64,000 nucleotides of DNA from Candidatus Opimibacter skivensis (lineage in GTDB: Bacteria; Bacteroidota; Bacteroidia; Chitinophagales; Saprospiraceae): assembly GCA_016722045.1 (NCBI GenBank), contig JADKGY010000001.1:1426001-1490000 (forward strand), in the 5' to 3' direction. A program made the position numbers and the translations under genes. Under the pieces are notes generated by a model. That model ran no database searches. It saw nothing but the letters and a program-made list of their open reading frames with translations, and was not told where the DNA came from. How positions within the stretch are numbered: position 1 is the first letter of the stretch; the number at the start of each line of letters is the position of its first letter. Below are positions 49,923-60,113 of this stretch, piece after piece.

Positions 49923-51239
49923 TTATCTCACCCATATTTCGATCATGCCCACGCCATAGCGTTCATTATTGGTGTCTTCATCAAGCGCTCCACCAAAGTA
50001 TAGCCAAAAACTGTTACCGCTTTTGAAAGTGGTCATCTCCGCGTTCATACTGAAATCGGTATGATCCGTATTACCGTTCCCTTCAAAATTATTTGCCTGG
50101 TGGAATTCAGTGGTGTTAAAATCACCTGTTGCATTCAGCCAGTTAGGAAGGATATGCCATCCTACGCGCATCTGGCTTCCATTGGCACCATCAGCGAAAG
50201 CAGCCCATCCCGCATCGTTACCGCCCCATCCCCAGGTGTCGATGAAGTAAAATTTGAATTTCACTTTGATGAAAGTAAAAGCTCCAACACCCGACAAGTC
50301 GAAGAATTTCTTCAATACCTGGTTGTTATCCGTAGGATACATATAAAGTCCGGCAAAATTAGAACTGACTCCTTCAATCGGTGCTGCTCCTGCACTGGAT
50401 GAATTGTTCCAGCCTATGTACTGGCCTGATAATGCGTTGTACACATTCCATCCATTTGCACCACCAATCAGGTTGTCATCGACCACTAGCCTCCAATCAC
50501 TTAAACCGTTGTAGGTAACTTTGCCACCATTGGGCAATGCCAGATTGGCTGCCGATACATTGCCAGACACTGCAGCAGCCCCTGTTACGGCTACGTTCGC
50601 AGGTGTGACTGCGAGTACCTCAGTATTATTGCTATAAAGAGCAACTTTACCATCTGCAGTCGAGAACAATCCGCTGTCTTTGTCGCCGCTATTACCCGAA
50701 AACGCATAACCATTTTTATTGGCTCCATTCAAACCCGGAGCTCCGCCTCTGGCCAATACGCTACCAATGACTTTAATACTGTCAGCTAATACAAGGCCGC
50801 TGCTGGGAAATTGATTCGTGACACCTATCAAAGACAACGCATAAGGAGCAGAAGTCAACTGAATACGTGGTGTCATCTCAGAGGACCCAATCGTAACTCC
50901 CAGATAATAGAGCTGATTGAAAGGTACATTGAGTGCTGTGGTATTGCCAAGTATGGTACTGTAAATACCACTGGTGACTTCTACACCGCTTTGCGTCTCT
51001 GTCCAGATGGGCGTGCCACCTGCCTGCAGTGTATATAATTTGAACGTAATGTTGTACGTGCCATCTTCTACAGCCACCCCGTTTGATTTTTTAAGGATAC
51101 CCTGGATGCTGAGGGATGCCTGCGCATGGAGCACACTAACCTGTGCGCTGAAAAGAAAAAAAGCGATGATGAGTAATTGTCCTACAGACTTTATTGTCCA
51201 ATGGATGGTTTTGGGTTTTGAAAAAGTTGAGTTTTTCAT
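49923..51239 (-). CDS. Secreted tail-fibre-like protein
   Basis: 438 residues. After a signal peptide ending VSVLHAQ comes a module common to Bacteroidota fibre proteins: LSIQGILKKSNGVAVEDGTY, GGTPIWTETQSGVEVTSGIY and IQLTSAPYALSLIG. A glycine/alanine-rich shaft follows, and a C-terminal jelly-roll-like part ends YFGGALDEDTNNERYGVGMI. There is no T9SS domain or S74 domain. The 42-nt gap to the giant LamG gene suggests co-expression; it may form part of the same surface structure. The function is inferred only from composition and context. Confidence 0.75.
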   Translation of the reverse strand: MKNSTFSKPKTIHWTIKSVGQLLIIAFFLFSAQVSVLHAQASLSIQGILKKSNGVAVEDGTYNITFKLYTLQAGGTPIWTETQSGVEVTSGIYSTILGNTTALNVPFNQLYYLGVTIGSSEMTPRIQLTSAPYALSLIGVTNQFPSSGLVLADSIKVIGSVLARGGAPGLNGANKNGYAFSGNSGDKDSGLFSTADGKVALYSNNTEVLAVTPANVAVTGAAAVSGNVSAANLALPNGGKVTYNGLSDWRLVVDDNLIGGANGWNVYNALSGQYIGWNNSSSAGAAPIEGVSSNFAGLYMYPTDNNQVLKKFFDLSGVGAFTFIKVKFKFYFIDTWGWGGNDAGWAAFADGANGSQMRVGWHILPNWLNATGDFNTTEFHQANNFEGNGNTDHTDFSMNAEMTTFKSGNSFWLYFGGALDEDTNNERYGVGMIEIWVR

Positions 51240-51877
51240 GGCTGTTACGTGTTATTTAGTTTAGAATATTGATAAAAAAAGGATAGGCTAAATAGTATAT
51301 AGAACTATCTATCAGAACTCAAATTAAAATCTCTGTTTCCGCCTTGGTAGCCCGAAAGAGTATTTGACCATTTTCGGGGAGTAGCGGACGGTCATGAGAA
51401 GTATCTGTTTGATCGTGTTATTCACAAATTTATATGAAAGGCATTCGGCTCAGGATCACATGTTGATGTGATGGAAGCGGAGGGATTTCAATAGGGCACT
51501 GGAGATTTTCTGCCCATCGCTGTATCGAAATGTAGTCATTGGACAATTCACAAAGGATAATAGATGATATCAGGGCCGAAAAGGGTTATATGCTTTCCAT
51601 CAAACCGTGAAAGCCTGGTGAAATAACCGCTAAACCAAATAGTACCACCTTTATCTTCCAGCATGCTGCGAATGGGCTCTCCTACATCGCGTCATATCGT
51701 GTCATATCCCGTGATTTTCTGGATTTGAGACGCGATAAATCGACGTCTCTACGACCGTTTAATTATTAGACGCAAAGACATAAACGCAATTGATTTTAAA
51801 TTTTACAAATCCTCCATTTTATTGGTTGTAGAGACGTCGATTTATCGCGTCTCCCACATCGCATCTCCAGATCATCA
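51240..51877. other. Gene-free region with a family-7 inverted repeat pair
   Basis: 638 nt without a convincing gene. GAGACGCGATAAATCGACG lies at about 51727 and its inverse at about 51826-51853, about 70 nt apart, so a stem is possible near the end of the 1382-residue protein gene. The rest is upstream sequence of the fibre gene at 51239; no promoter match was clear. Confidence 0.6.
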
Positions 51878-54800
51878 TTACCTCACCAACGTCACATCCC
51901 CAGTCACCTTTTCAGTCAAGACGTCAACACCATTTGAATACACCAGCGTAAATTTATAAACATACACCGCGGGGTTCATTGGCTTGCCATCAAAGGTGCC
52001 ATCCCAGGTAAATGGATATCGATCAGAACCAAAAACATGATTACCCCAACGATCGAAAATATCTCCTTCAAGAGAAATCACTTCCGCCCCGGCATTGAAC
52101 TGAATTGTAAATACATCATTGATATTGTCACCATTCGGACTAAAAATATTTGGAATAAAGAATTGTGTGACAGGCTCACAATTATCAGCGGGAACCACAT
52201 TGATCTGGTCGGATATGGAAATACAATGTGTCATGACCGTAATTGTATATTCACCTGGAGACATGATATCGATTGACGGAATTAATGCTCCTGTACTCCA
52301 GTTGTACTGAGCATCAAAAGGCTGAGAGACATCAAGTGTCAATACATCTCCCGGACAAATCACCATGGAATCTAATTGCACAACTGGTATGTCCGAATCA
52401 ACAGCAACGCTTATTGTATCATTCGTCGTTCCACATTCATTTGATATCGAGAGAGAATACAATTGTGCAGCATTGGCTGTAATCATGGATGAATCACTAC
52501 CATCTTGCCAACGCAAATGATCCATTGTAATCGGTGCATTTAAAATCAAAGATTCACCAGGACACAGTATCACATCAGGGCCAAGAGAAAAAGGCGTCGG
52601 CGATAATTGATAAGAAATAAGAACTGAATCCGTTTTTGCTCCGCAAATATTTGATTGCTGAAGACTATAAATTCCTGGTGTAGTAACGACAAAATCAGAA
52701 GCATGACTTCCATCCTTCCATGTGCTTGTAGTTTGAGAATCAGAGTTCAATGTAAGTGTCAAAACATCATTATCACATAACAATGTATCAAGACCGAGAT
52801 CAGGATCAGGTGCAGCAATAAATTGAACCGCAATCGTATCATCATCCTGTCCACAATTATTGGCAATGTGTAGCATGAGTTGCGAATTCGTTGAAGTCTG
52901 AAAAAATGGATTTGTAGATCCATCTTGCCAGGTATATGCCACACCAGCAATACCTGACTGTATCGTAACCGTATCACCAATACAAGCAGTGACATCCGGC
53001 CCAAGATTTAATTGTGGACCATCAGTGCTTTCTGTGATCAGTAAAGAATCTGTTGATGTTCCGCAAACATTTGAAATCGTAAGTATGATTAGACCTGCTT
53101 GTGTCGTTGAAAAAGAAGTACCACTACTTCCATCCTGCCACAAATACTGCACATTCGGAATGCCTGGATTGAATGTGAGCAATTCACCCGGACACAATGA
53201 CTGATCAGGTCCTAACATCAGTTGGGGAACATCAGCCAAATTAGAAATGATCAACGTATCTGCAGATACACCACATGCGTTTGAAATTTCGGCGATATAC
53301 ATTCCACCTTGCGATACTGTAATCTGAGGATCATGCGAACCATCAAACCAGGTAATATCCACACCAGGAATATTTACTTCCAATAACAACATATCTGAGG
53401 TGCACAAAGAAGTATCATTTCCAAGATTAAGGGGAGGAATACCCGGTATCACAGATGCATCAATGGTATCATATGCTGTACCACATACATTTGAAGCTTC
53501 AATAGTGATTTGACCGGCAGTATTCACTATATATGTCGGACTCGTTGACCCATCCTGCCATATCCAGTTATCCGCAGATGTGAAATCAGGAGAAATAATT
53601 TGTGCTTCCCCTGCACACAATTGTATATCACTTCCAAGTTCGATGTCTGGCAATGTCCCACCATCGACAATCACAATTGTATCCATGTCGACACCACAAT
53701 TGTTGCTAACTGTAAGGCTATAATCACCCGGAACATTTACAGACAATGTCGACATCGTAGTACCATCATTCCATAAATAATTGACACCACTGATCCCTGC
53801 ATCTACTGTTATGACTGATCCAACGCAGAGATATATACTATCCGTAAGATTGAGTTGAGGTGGAGTACCGGATCCGGAAACGATCACAGTATCCACACCC
53901 GTACCGCATGCCGTTGTAACTGTAACAACATACATTCCTGGCGTTGATACGACGAGTGAATCTGCGGAACTCATATCCTGCCATTGGTACGTATCAAATG
54001 TATTTCCAGCATACAGCGTAACCGAATTACCCGGACACAATGCGATATCCGGACCGAGATTTGGAAAAAGCGAATCAGCATTAAACTGAATATTAATTGT
54101 ATCACTGCCCATACCACACACTGTAGAAACCTGCAAAATATACTGCCCTGAATTTTGCACAAGTAATGAATCATTATTTGTTCCATTCTGCCACAAATCG
54201 TCACCCGCATCACCTGTGCTATACAACCAAACAGAATCTCCTTCACATGTGATCATATCATTTGGAAGAATAACATCAGGTAAAATATCTGCAACAGTAA
54301 CCTGTATGGTATCAGCACTGGCACCACACACATTTGAAACTGTAACACTATAAGTTCCGGCCGTTGTTACATTCAATTGCGAAAGTGTACTGCCATTCAT
54401 CCACAATACAGAAGTACCTCCCGCTCCGGATACATCTAATGTGTCAGGAAGTTGTGCAGGACAAACCAGGATATCCGCTCCTAGATCAATCTGTGGAAGC
54501 GGAGTCTCTGATACAAGAATTTGATCAAAGTCTGTACCACAAGTGTTGGTGACAGTTACACTATACCATCCAGGCAATGAAATATCATACACACTGTCCG
54601 TGGTACTGTCCTGCCATAAATAACTTCCTTCATCCTCATCCAGTGCAAAAGTCAAATTATCTCCATTGCAAATAAAGATCTCATCTAAACCAAGTTCAAC
54701 AACAGGGCTCTCATCATGTGTCACTTCGATCTCCGCGCTTTCTTCTCCGCAACTATTACTGATCGTCAACGCATATGTCCCTTCTGATTCAATAGTGTAA

Positions 54801-56026
54801 GAAGATTGAGTCGAACCGTCATCCCATTCAAAATCACCAAGGCTAGGATCAAATGAAATGTCGAATTGATCATCATCACATAAGATTGTATCTGGTCCAA
54901 GTGTAAAAGGATTCGGTGGAGCTAATACTTCTACCTGGATAGTATCAGCTGATTGAGCGCAACCATCATCGTAGGTGACACTGTACTGACCTGATGATTC
55001 AATCGAATAAGAAGGATCAGTGGAACCATCCTGCCAAACGTAATTTCCATTCGTATCATCCAGATCGATCTCATACATTTCGCCTTCACATATCAACACA
55101 GAATCCGGGCCAACATCCACCGGGATATTTCCAAGGATGTCTACCTGGATTTCATCAAACCCTACCATGCATCCATCTGTGATCGTAAGACCATATACGC
55201 CGGATGTATTCACAGTTATTGTTGGATCTGTTGAACCGTTACTCCACACATAGTGAACATCACCCAAGCCCGGATCAATCGTGTATTCAAAACATGCGAC
55301 GACATCATCACCCAGATCAACATCAAGCATACCGCAAGGCGCTTCAGGCGTGACCCATACATCGTCAAAATAATAATATGAATCAGTGCCCATTGGGCAG
55401 CCCGAATTAAAAGGCGAATTGATGTCAAGTTTAAAGTTGCCTATCGTGACCCATTGCTCACCACCTTGTGCGAGATAATATCCTTCTACTACAACCCAAT
55501 TCAATGTATCTGTCAAAAACCCACCTTCATAGTAGATCTGCGGATTCACTTGTATGACTCCTAACCCACCACCGGGTGGAGGTGGATTTGCCGAAATATA
55601 TAAACCTATATCTTTTATTGAACACGTATAATTGGCATGGCTTACATAAAAACCCACATGATAAAATTGATCTGCTATCATGGGGGACGTCAGTTGGGCC
55701 TGGGGATATTCATGCCAGCTCACACCATATGAACGCATAAGACCACCAGCATACCCTTCGCCCATATGAGCTGGCTGCCATCCAAGCGCGTTGGCAGGCA
55801 CACCTACAAATCCGGGGTTGTTACAGGAGTTAAAGATATCGGCAGTTGTGAAGGCTCCATTTCGCCATGGTGGGGTGATCAGGAGGCCTCCCGAACCAAA
55901 GCCACTCGGGCAGAAAGCATAATCCTCAAAACCTGGATTGGGCACAAGGTTTTGCGCAGAGACCTGAATTTTCAAACACACCATAAGTGCATTGATCAGG
56001 AATAATTGCACAAGCTTGTTTACCAT
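51878..56026 (-). CDS. Secreted repeat protein with gliding-motility-type (T9SS type B) C-terminal domain
   Basis: 1382 residues. Signal peptide ending QVSAQ; an N-terminal module starting NLVPNPGFEDYAFCP; then 15 repeats of about 70 residues. Each repeat has the form LGPDxxLCxGxxxxL, YxWQDGSTxxxxxV, GxYxxxVxNxCG and DTIxV, with a conserved cysteine pair. The last 95 residues are a CHU_C / type B domain (IPNIFSPNGDNINDVFTI, FDRWGNHVFGS, PAVYVYKFTLVYSNG). Type B proteins are often held on the surface with partner PorP/SprF-like proteins; none is encoded nearby. Repeats are diverged in DNA, which argues against recent expansion. Confidence 0.88.
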   Translation of the reverse strand: MVNKLVQLFLINALMVCLKIQVSAQNLVPNPGFEDYAFCPSGFGSGGLLITPPWRNGAFTTADIFNSCNNPGFVGVPANALGWQPAHMGEGYAGGLMRSYGVSWHEYPQAQLTSPMIADQFYHVGFYVSHANYTCSIKDIGLYISANPPPPGGGLGVIQVNPQIYYEGGFLTDTLNWVVVEGYYLAQGGEQWVTIGNFKLDINSPFNSGCPMGTDSYYYFDDVWVTPEAPCGMLDVDLGDDVVACFEYTIDPGLGDVHYVWSNGSTDPTITVNTSGVYGLTITDGCMVGFDEIQVDILGNIPVDVGPDSVLICEGEMYEIDLDDTNGNYVWQDGSTDPSYSIESSGQYSVTYDDGCAQSADTIQVEVLAPPNPFTLGPDTILCDDDQFDISFDPSLGDFEWDDGSTQSSYTIESEGTYALTISNSCGEESAEIEVTHDESPVVELGLDEIFICNGDNLTFALDEDEGSYLWQDSTTDSVYDISLPGWYSVTVTNTCGTDFDQILVSETPLPQIDLGADILVCPAQLPDTLDVSGAGGTSVLWMNGSTLSQLNVTTAGTYSVTVSNVCGASADTIQVTVADILPDVILPNDMITCEGDSVWLYSTGDAGDDLWQNGTNNDSLLVQNSGQYILQVSTVCGMGSDTINIQFNADSLFPNLGPDIALCPGNSVTLYAGNTFDTYQWQDMSSADSLVVSTPGMYVVTVTTACGTGVDTVIVSGSGTPPQLNLTDSIYLCVGSVITVDAGISGVNYLWNDGTTMSTLSVNVPGDYSLTVSNNCGVDMDTIVIVDGGTLPDIELGSDIQLCAGEAQIISPDFTSADNWIWQDGSTSPTYIVNTAGQITIEASNVCGTAYDTIDASVIPGIPPLNLGNDTSLCTSDMLLLEVNIPGVDITWFDGSHDPQITVSQGGMYIAEISNACGVSADTLIISNLADVPQLMLGPDQSLCPGELLTFNPGIPNVQYLWQDGSSGTSFSTTQAGLIILTISNVCGTSTDSLLITESTDGPQLNLGPDVTACIGDTVTIQSGIAGVAYTWQDGSTNPFFQTSTNSQLMLHIANNCGQDDDTIAVQFIAAPDPDLGLDTLLCDNDVLTLTLNSDSQTTSTWKDGSHASDFVVTTPGIYSLQQSNICGAKTDSVLISYQLSPTPFSLGPDVILCPGESLILNAPITMDHLRWQDGSDSSMITANAAQLYSLSISNECGTTNDTISVAVDSDIPVVQLDSMVICPGDVLTLDVSQPFDAQYNWSTGALIPSIDIMSPGEYTITVMTHCISISDQINVVPADNCEPVTQFFIPNIFSPNGDNINDVFTIQFNAGAEVISLEGDIFDRWGNHVFGSDRYPFTWDGTFDGKPMNPAVYVYKFTLVYSNGVDVLTEKVTGDVTLVR

Positions 56027-56374
56027 AGTTGGCTATCAAATGACGATGATGTAATGTGGAATGAAAATAGGAAAATATTGTGGAGTGAAGGGAGCATGGG
56101 ATTTGACACGATTAAGTTTCGGTTCTGGAGACGCTAATGGGAGACGCGATAAATCGTGTCTCCACAACCATTTAATTTTTAATCCACAAAATGATTTCCC
56201 ATTTGTGGTGATCGTTCCCTTTCCCTTAGCCTTTTCTTAAGGCTCCAGCTTTCCCCTTCCTCTAAATTAATCCTTGCTAAGATTTGAAAGCATCGCGCAT
56301 TAATCAAAGTATGGCCATACTAATATCAATTTTCTAACTCTAATTATTTCCTAATCATTAAAAAATGTAAAACG
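56027..56374. other. Divergent intergenic region with a family-7 hairpin
   Basis: 348 nt between the type B protein gene and the helix-repeat protein gene. GGAGACGCGAT / ATCGTGTCTCC at 56140-56163 forms a short hairpin of family 7. Promoters for both divergent genes must lie here; AT-rich stretches before 56375 are compatible, but no element was called. Confidence 0.55.
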
Positions 56375-58429
56375 ATGCCAAAATTAAATGCAACACAAAT
56401 GAAAGACCTGCAATCCGGTTCAACTGTAAAAGCGAGAGTTGATAAGATGCGGGCTGTACAATTTCAAAAAGAGCATATCAAACAAGCTCTGGATTTCAGT
56501 GAGAACACCAATGCCACTGATTTACAACTAACCTCACAGGCGATTCTCTTGCGAAGCCTAACAGGAGATACGAACGAAGCTTTCGAACTCGCTTCATGGT
56601 CACTGAAAGCAAAGCCTGCGTCACGAAAGATTGTCGTGGGCAATTTTATCGAGACAAAACAATCCTTCTCGCTGATCAACCAAATTGCCAAAATGAAAAG
56701 AGCAGATGCCTCATTAATCATGAAAGATTATTTTGGTAAAGGTGGTGAAATGGAGGATGTAGCTGAATGGCTAAGCCAAGCCGGCCACATTTTGAAAACA
56801 GGAAAAGTACCTGGTGGCACAGATGGTTTCTTTGACGATTTGGTGGATTTTGCAGGTGATGTAGTTGACGCTGTTGTGGGTGCGATCACTACAGTCGCCG
56901 ATGCAATTGCAGAAGCCGGTAGAAATTTAGCGGAAGCGGTAGCCGCCGTAGTCAGTTGGACACAAAGCAAAATCAATGATTTTGTTGAAGCGCTGATCAG
57001 AGCAGGAAGAACAGTAGGTGAATTACTCACCGAAGCTTTGAAAGAAAGTGTACAGGCAGTAACCAAATTTATCCAGGCTGTAATTGAAGCTGGGCGTGCA
57101 GGTGTTGAAGTCCTCAACTGGGCTGTATCCAAAGCTGCGAATGTGCTTCAATCTGCATTACAAAAACTGGAACAGCTTTTTGGATCCTTTACTACACTGC
57201 TGATCGAGATCGGCAAAATGGCTGCTGCCCATCTTGCTGCTGTGGTTAGAAACCTATTAGCCTTAGGCAAGAGGGTAACCGATTTTATTGAGCGACTTGA
57301 TCGTCTTGTGTATGCTGCTGCAAAACGCATCGTGGAAGAGATCAAACGTGCAGGTAAAACGGTCGCAGAGATCATGAATGCAATCGTCAATCGTACAAGA
57401 CACATTGCAAGCATAGTCATGGACGCTCTACTTTCGCTGGGTAGCACGATCAGAAATCTTCTGAATGAAGTGATCAACCGATCTGCGGAAGTGTTGTCAA
57501 AGATTTTGGGTGCGTTGAAGGACATGGGAAGATCATTGAGTCATATCCTTGATGCGATTGCAACGTTTGCTACGCAGGCTGCCAAAAAACTGATGCAGGC
57601 AGTGCGTACAATCTGGACAGTACTCAAAGAAGTTCTTGAGTTCATAGCAGAAAAAACCATACATGTGGTCAAGACACTTTTGGTGGCGCTGATCGGTACA
57701 GGTATTTATATCAAAGACCTGCTCAGTGAAATAGTGGTCAAAGTGCGCGCTGCATTCAGGCAAGGTCTGATCAAAGGACTCATTGAGATTGGGTATTCAA
57801 TCCTCGTTTTGATGAAAGAAGCCGTCAAGATCAGTGCATCTGCAGCAGCGGTATTGTTCGCTATTTTATTGGACATCTTAGGCAAGCATCGTGGATTGAC
57901 TCCTGCCGAACGTGCAGAAGCCATGAAAGTATTTGGTTCTTCCATCAACCTTGATATGGTGCGGTTGACAGACGCAAGTTTTGCCGCTGATTTTATCATG
58001 TGGCTGAATAAGAGTCGTCCGTTTACGACCGTGTATGTGATCAATATACCATCTGGTAGTGCTTTACAGATGCATGATCTGATTCACGAGCTCACGCACA
58101 TCTGGCAGGCTGTGCATACGGGTGGTGTGTATATGCTTGAAGCGCTACATTCACAGGCCTTTGGTGCCGGATATCGTCTGACGGATACAGATATGACCAA
58201 TGCAAATGGTGATTTCGACAATCTCGAACGCGAACAGCAGGCTACTTTGGTTGAGTATTTTTGGCAAATGGAATTCAATGGTGAAACCTTACCGCTTTCT
58301 ATTGATCTCATGCGTCCGTTAGCTAAGCAGGTGTACAAAACACCAACCGGCGTAAGACGTCATTTTGAGTTTGACGTTAACCTGCTGGGCAGAAGAAGAG
58401 TCGCTCCGATCGCCTCAGCCATTATTTAA
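56375..58429 (+). CDS. Amphipathic-helix-repeat protein with C-terminal HEXXH (eCIS-core/DUF4157-like) domain
   Basis: 684 residues with no signal peptide. Residues 1-150 are helical and of unknown family. About 150-500 is a run of roughly 30-residue amphipathic helical repeats of the form aLxxAGrtvxeLLxeAvxxsaxxvxkiL (for example ALIRAGRTVGELLTEALKES and AGKTVAEIMNAIVNRT). The C-terminal part (about 510-640) has LTPAERAEAMKVFG, NLDMVRLTDAS and HDLIHELTHIWQ, with the zinc motif at 571-575. That arrangement resembles DUF4157 domains linked to contractile-injection effectors and toxins. A second protease gene follows after 5 nt. Role unknown; membrane insertion by the repeats is conceivable. 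Confidence 0.7.
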   Translation: MPKLNATQMKDLQSGSTVKARVDKMRAVQFQKEHIKQALDFSENTNATDLQLTSQAILLRSLTGDTNEAFELASWSLKAKPASRKIVVGNFIETKQSFSLINQIAKMKRADASLIMKDYFGKGGEMEDVAEWLSQAGHILKTGKVPGGTDGFFDDLVDFAGDVVDAVVGAITTVADAIAEAGRNLAEAVAAVVSWTQSKINDFVEALIRAGRTVGELLTEALKESVQAVTKFIQAVIEAGRAGVEVLNWAVSKAANVLQSALQKLEQLFGSFTTLLIEIGKMAAAHLAAVVRNLLALGKRVTDFIERLDRLVYAAAKRIVEEIKRAGKTVAEIMNAIVNRTRHIASIVMDALLSLGSTIRNLLNEVINRSAEVLSKILGALKDMGRSLSHILDAIATFATQAAKKLMQAVRTIWTVLKEVLEFIAEKTIHVVKTLLVALIGTGIYIKDLLSEIVVKVRAAFRQGLIKGLIEIGYSILVLMKEAVKISASAAAVLFAILLDILGKHRGLTPAERAEAMKVFGSSINLDMVRLTDASFAADFIMWLNKSRPFTTVYVINIPSGSALQMHDLIHELTHIWQAVHTGGVYMLEALHSQAFGAGYRLTDTDMTNANGDFDNLEREQQATLVEYFWQMEFNGETLPLSIDLMRPLAKQVYKTPTGVRRHFEFDVNLLGRRRVAPIASAII

Positions 58430-58434
58430 TTTTC

Positions 58435-59334
58435 ATGTCTTCTGAACGCGTCATCGTCATTCCGGATATCTGGAAAACAGAAGCAGGTATTGATATAGCC
58501 AGGCTGAGTCGTATTCAGCCTGGTTATTCATTTTTGTTCATGCCTGCTTTGAACGTAAAGAGCAAAAAGCAATTATCCCTTATGTACCAACAATTGTTGA
58601 GGGAAATAAAAGTTAGTTCTGCATTGTTCATACTGCCTAAGTGTTTTGCTACGGGTATTAATGTCAGGTATTGGCCTGATCTGGTATATGATTTTGCTCA
58701 TGGTGTCACAGTGACCTCTGTACATTTTGCAGATAAATGGAGTGAATGTCTGAAGTTCGTAGATACATGTATGAATGAACATGAGTATACTACTGAAAGA
58801 TATCATGCCACTTGTCAATATCAACATCCTTATACGGATTCGTTGAAGCTTTGGGTAGAGGCCGGTGCGCATAATTTACATCCTGGTGATTATTCGCGTG
58901 ACGAATTTTTATCAGCGTTGAAGAGTATGCAGGGACATTGGATGTATTGGGGTCATGCTGATGGACGAAGACTGCGAGGGTATCATCATGTCACTTCAGA
59001 TGATCTTCTGAGTCATGCACCGGCGTCACCTCTGAGATCTACCTTATGGTTTAGTTGTTCTACACTTGACTTCAGATTAAAAAGAAATATTGCGCTTGAC
59101 TGGTATCTAACTGGATCGACCCATTGTCTTTTGGCCAGCAAAGAACCTGTAATTACTGAAGCCAATCAGATGTTGAGTGCGGCGTGGTTGAGTGCAATGC
59201 GGCAAGCAAAAGCTTCAACGATTGTTGAAATTGTTCACCATTTAATTTTGTCAGACTCAATCACTTTTAAAACGGTATTAAAGAATTATCGATTGTTGGG
59301 CTATCCCTGGATTTCAATGTCCCACGTATTTTGA
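58435..59334 (+). CDS. CHAT/caspase-like cysteine protease candidate
   Basis: 299 residues, cytosolic. The second half has the caspase-clan layout: a strand and His in WMYWGHADGRRLRGY (His174), an acidic loop (SDDLLSHAP), then a strand ending in the nucleophile in LRSTLWFSCSTLDF (Cys208). It continues with STHCLLASKEPVITEANQML, as in CHAT proteases (A...G...V...F...a...f...A). The first half lacks a known sensor domain. It is coupled to the HEXXH helix-repeat gene by a 5-nt gap. CHAT proteases in other bacteria activate partner proteins in defence systems, so the neighbour could be its substrate. Assignment is from motifs only. Confidence 0.65.
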   Translation: MSSERVIVIPDIWKTEAGIDIARLSRIQPGYSFLFMPALNVKSKKQLSLMYQQLLREIKVSSALFILPKCFATGINVRYWPDLVYDFAHGVTVTSVHFADKWSECLKFVDTCMNEHEYTTERYHATCQYQHPYTDSLKLWVEAGAHNLHPGDYSRDEFLSALKSMQGHWMYWGHADGRRLRGYHHVTSDDLLSHAPASPLRSTLWFSCSTLDFRLKRNIALDWYLTGSTHCLLASKEPVITEANQMLSAAWLSAMRQAKASTIVEIVHHLILSDSITFKTVLKNYRLLGYPWISMSHVF

Positions 59335-59433
59335 GACACATTTATGGAACAGGGTGTCTTCGGCCTCAAACATGCACAGCTATTTCCGGTTCATTGCAAT
59401 ATCTTTACAGCGCAACTACACCTTCTCCAAAAA

Positions 59434-60081
59434 ATGAAAATAAAGATTCACCTCCTGACGATAATAATCCTGTGCCTTATTATGTTCAAAACTAAAGCCC
59501 AAGCGATCACATGCGATGCCTTTTGCATCACAGAAGTCCGCATGGATACTTCAGCACCAAATCTTATGAATGTGACGCTATTATTTACGGGCGGCAACAA
59601 TGATTTTATCAATTATCCATGGATCGCGGAAGTCATCGATGCGCAAGGGGATACGGTCGGTGTAGGTACCTGGAATTTCTTTGGCCAGTTCGGGAATACA
59701 AGCACTGACTATCCGGTGATGGTACAGTTTGATACTATACCAGATAATTTCAATGCCACGATGGTTTTTCATTATGATACATCGGTTTGCCTGCTCAGTT
59801 TTCCATGTACTATGACAGGTATAGAGGAATCAAATAAAGCACAACAAATAAGTATTTATCCAAATCCATTTTCATCGGAGACGAAAATATATTCTGAAAA
59901 GTTTTTGCATGATCTGAACTTAAATATTTTCGATCTTCAAGGACAACTGGTTAAGCAAATCGAACATCTGAGCGGTCATGAGATTTCCTTACAGCGAGAT
60001 GATTTAGTGATGGGAATTTATTTTGTACAATTGGTTGAAGGGAAAAGGGTGATGGAGATGAGGAGGGTGATTGTGGAATGA
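59434..60081 (+). CDS. Small secreted protein with T9SS type A sorting domain
   Basis: About 215 residues from the ATG at 59434. The frame is open from 59344, but this start gives the signal peptide (IHLLTIIILCLIMFKTKAQA). A beta-rich domain of about 95 residues follows (TCDAFCITEVRMDTSAPNLM, VTLLFTGGNN, DAQGDTVGVGTWNFFGQFGN). The C-terminus is a sorting domain (ISIYPNPFSSETKIY, then DLVMGIYFVQLVEGKR). No enzyme signature. It lies 100 nt after the CHAT-like gene; a functional link is unproven. Confidence 0.82.
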   Translation: MKIKIHLLTIIILCLIMFKTKAQAITCDAFCITEVRMDTSAPNLMNVTLLFTGGNNDFINYPWIAEVIDAQGDTVGVGTWNFFGQFGNTSTDYPVMVQFDTIPDNFNATMVFHYDTSVCLLSFPCTMTGIEESNKAQQISIYPNPFSSETKIYSEKFLHDLNLNIFDLQGQLVKQIEHLSGHEISLQRDDLVMGIYFVQLVEGKRVMEMRRVIVE

Positions 60082-60113
60082 TAACGATGCAATTGTTATA
60101 CCAGCCTGACAGT

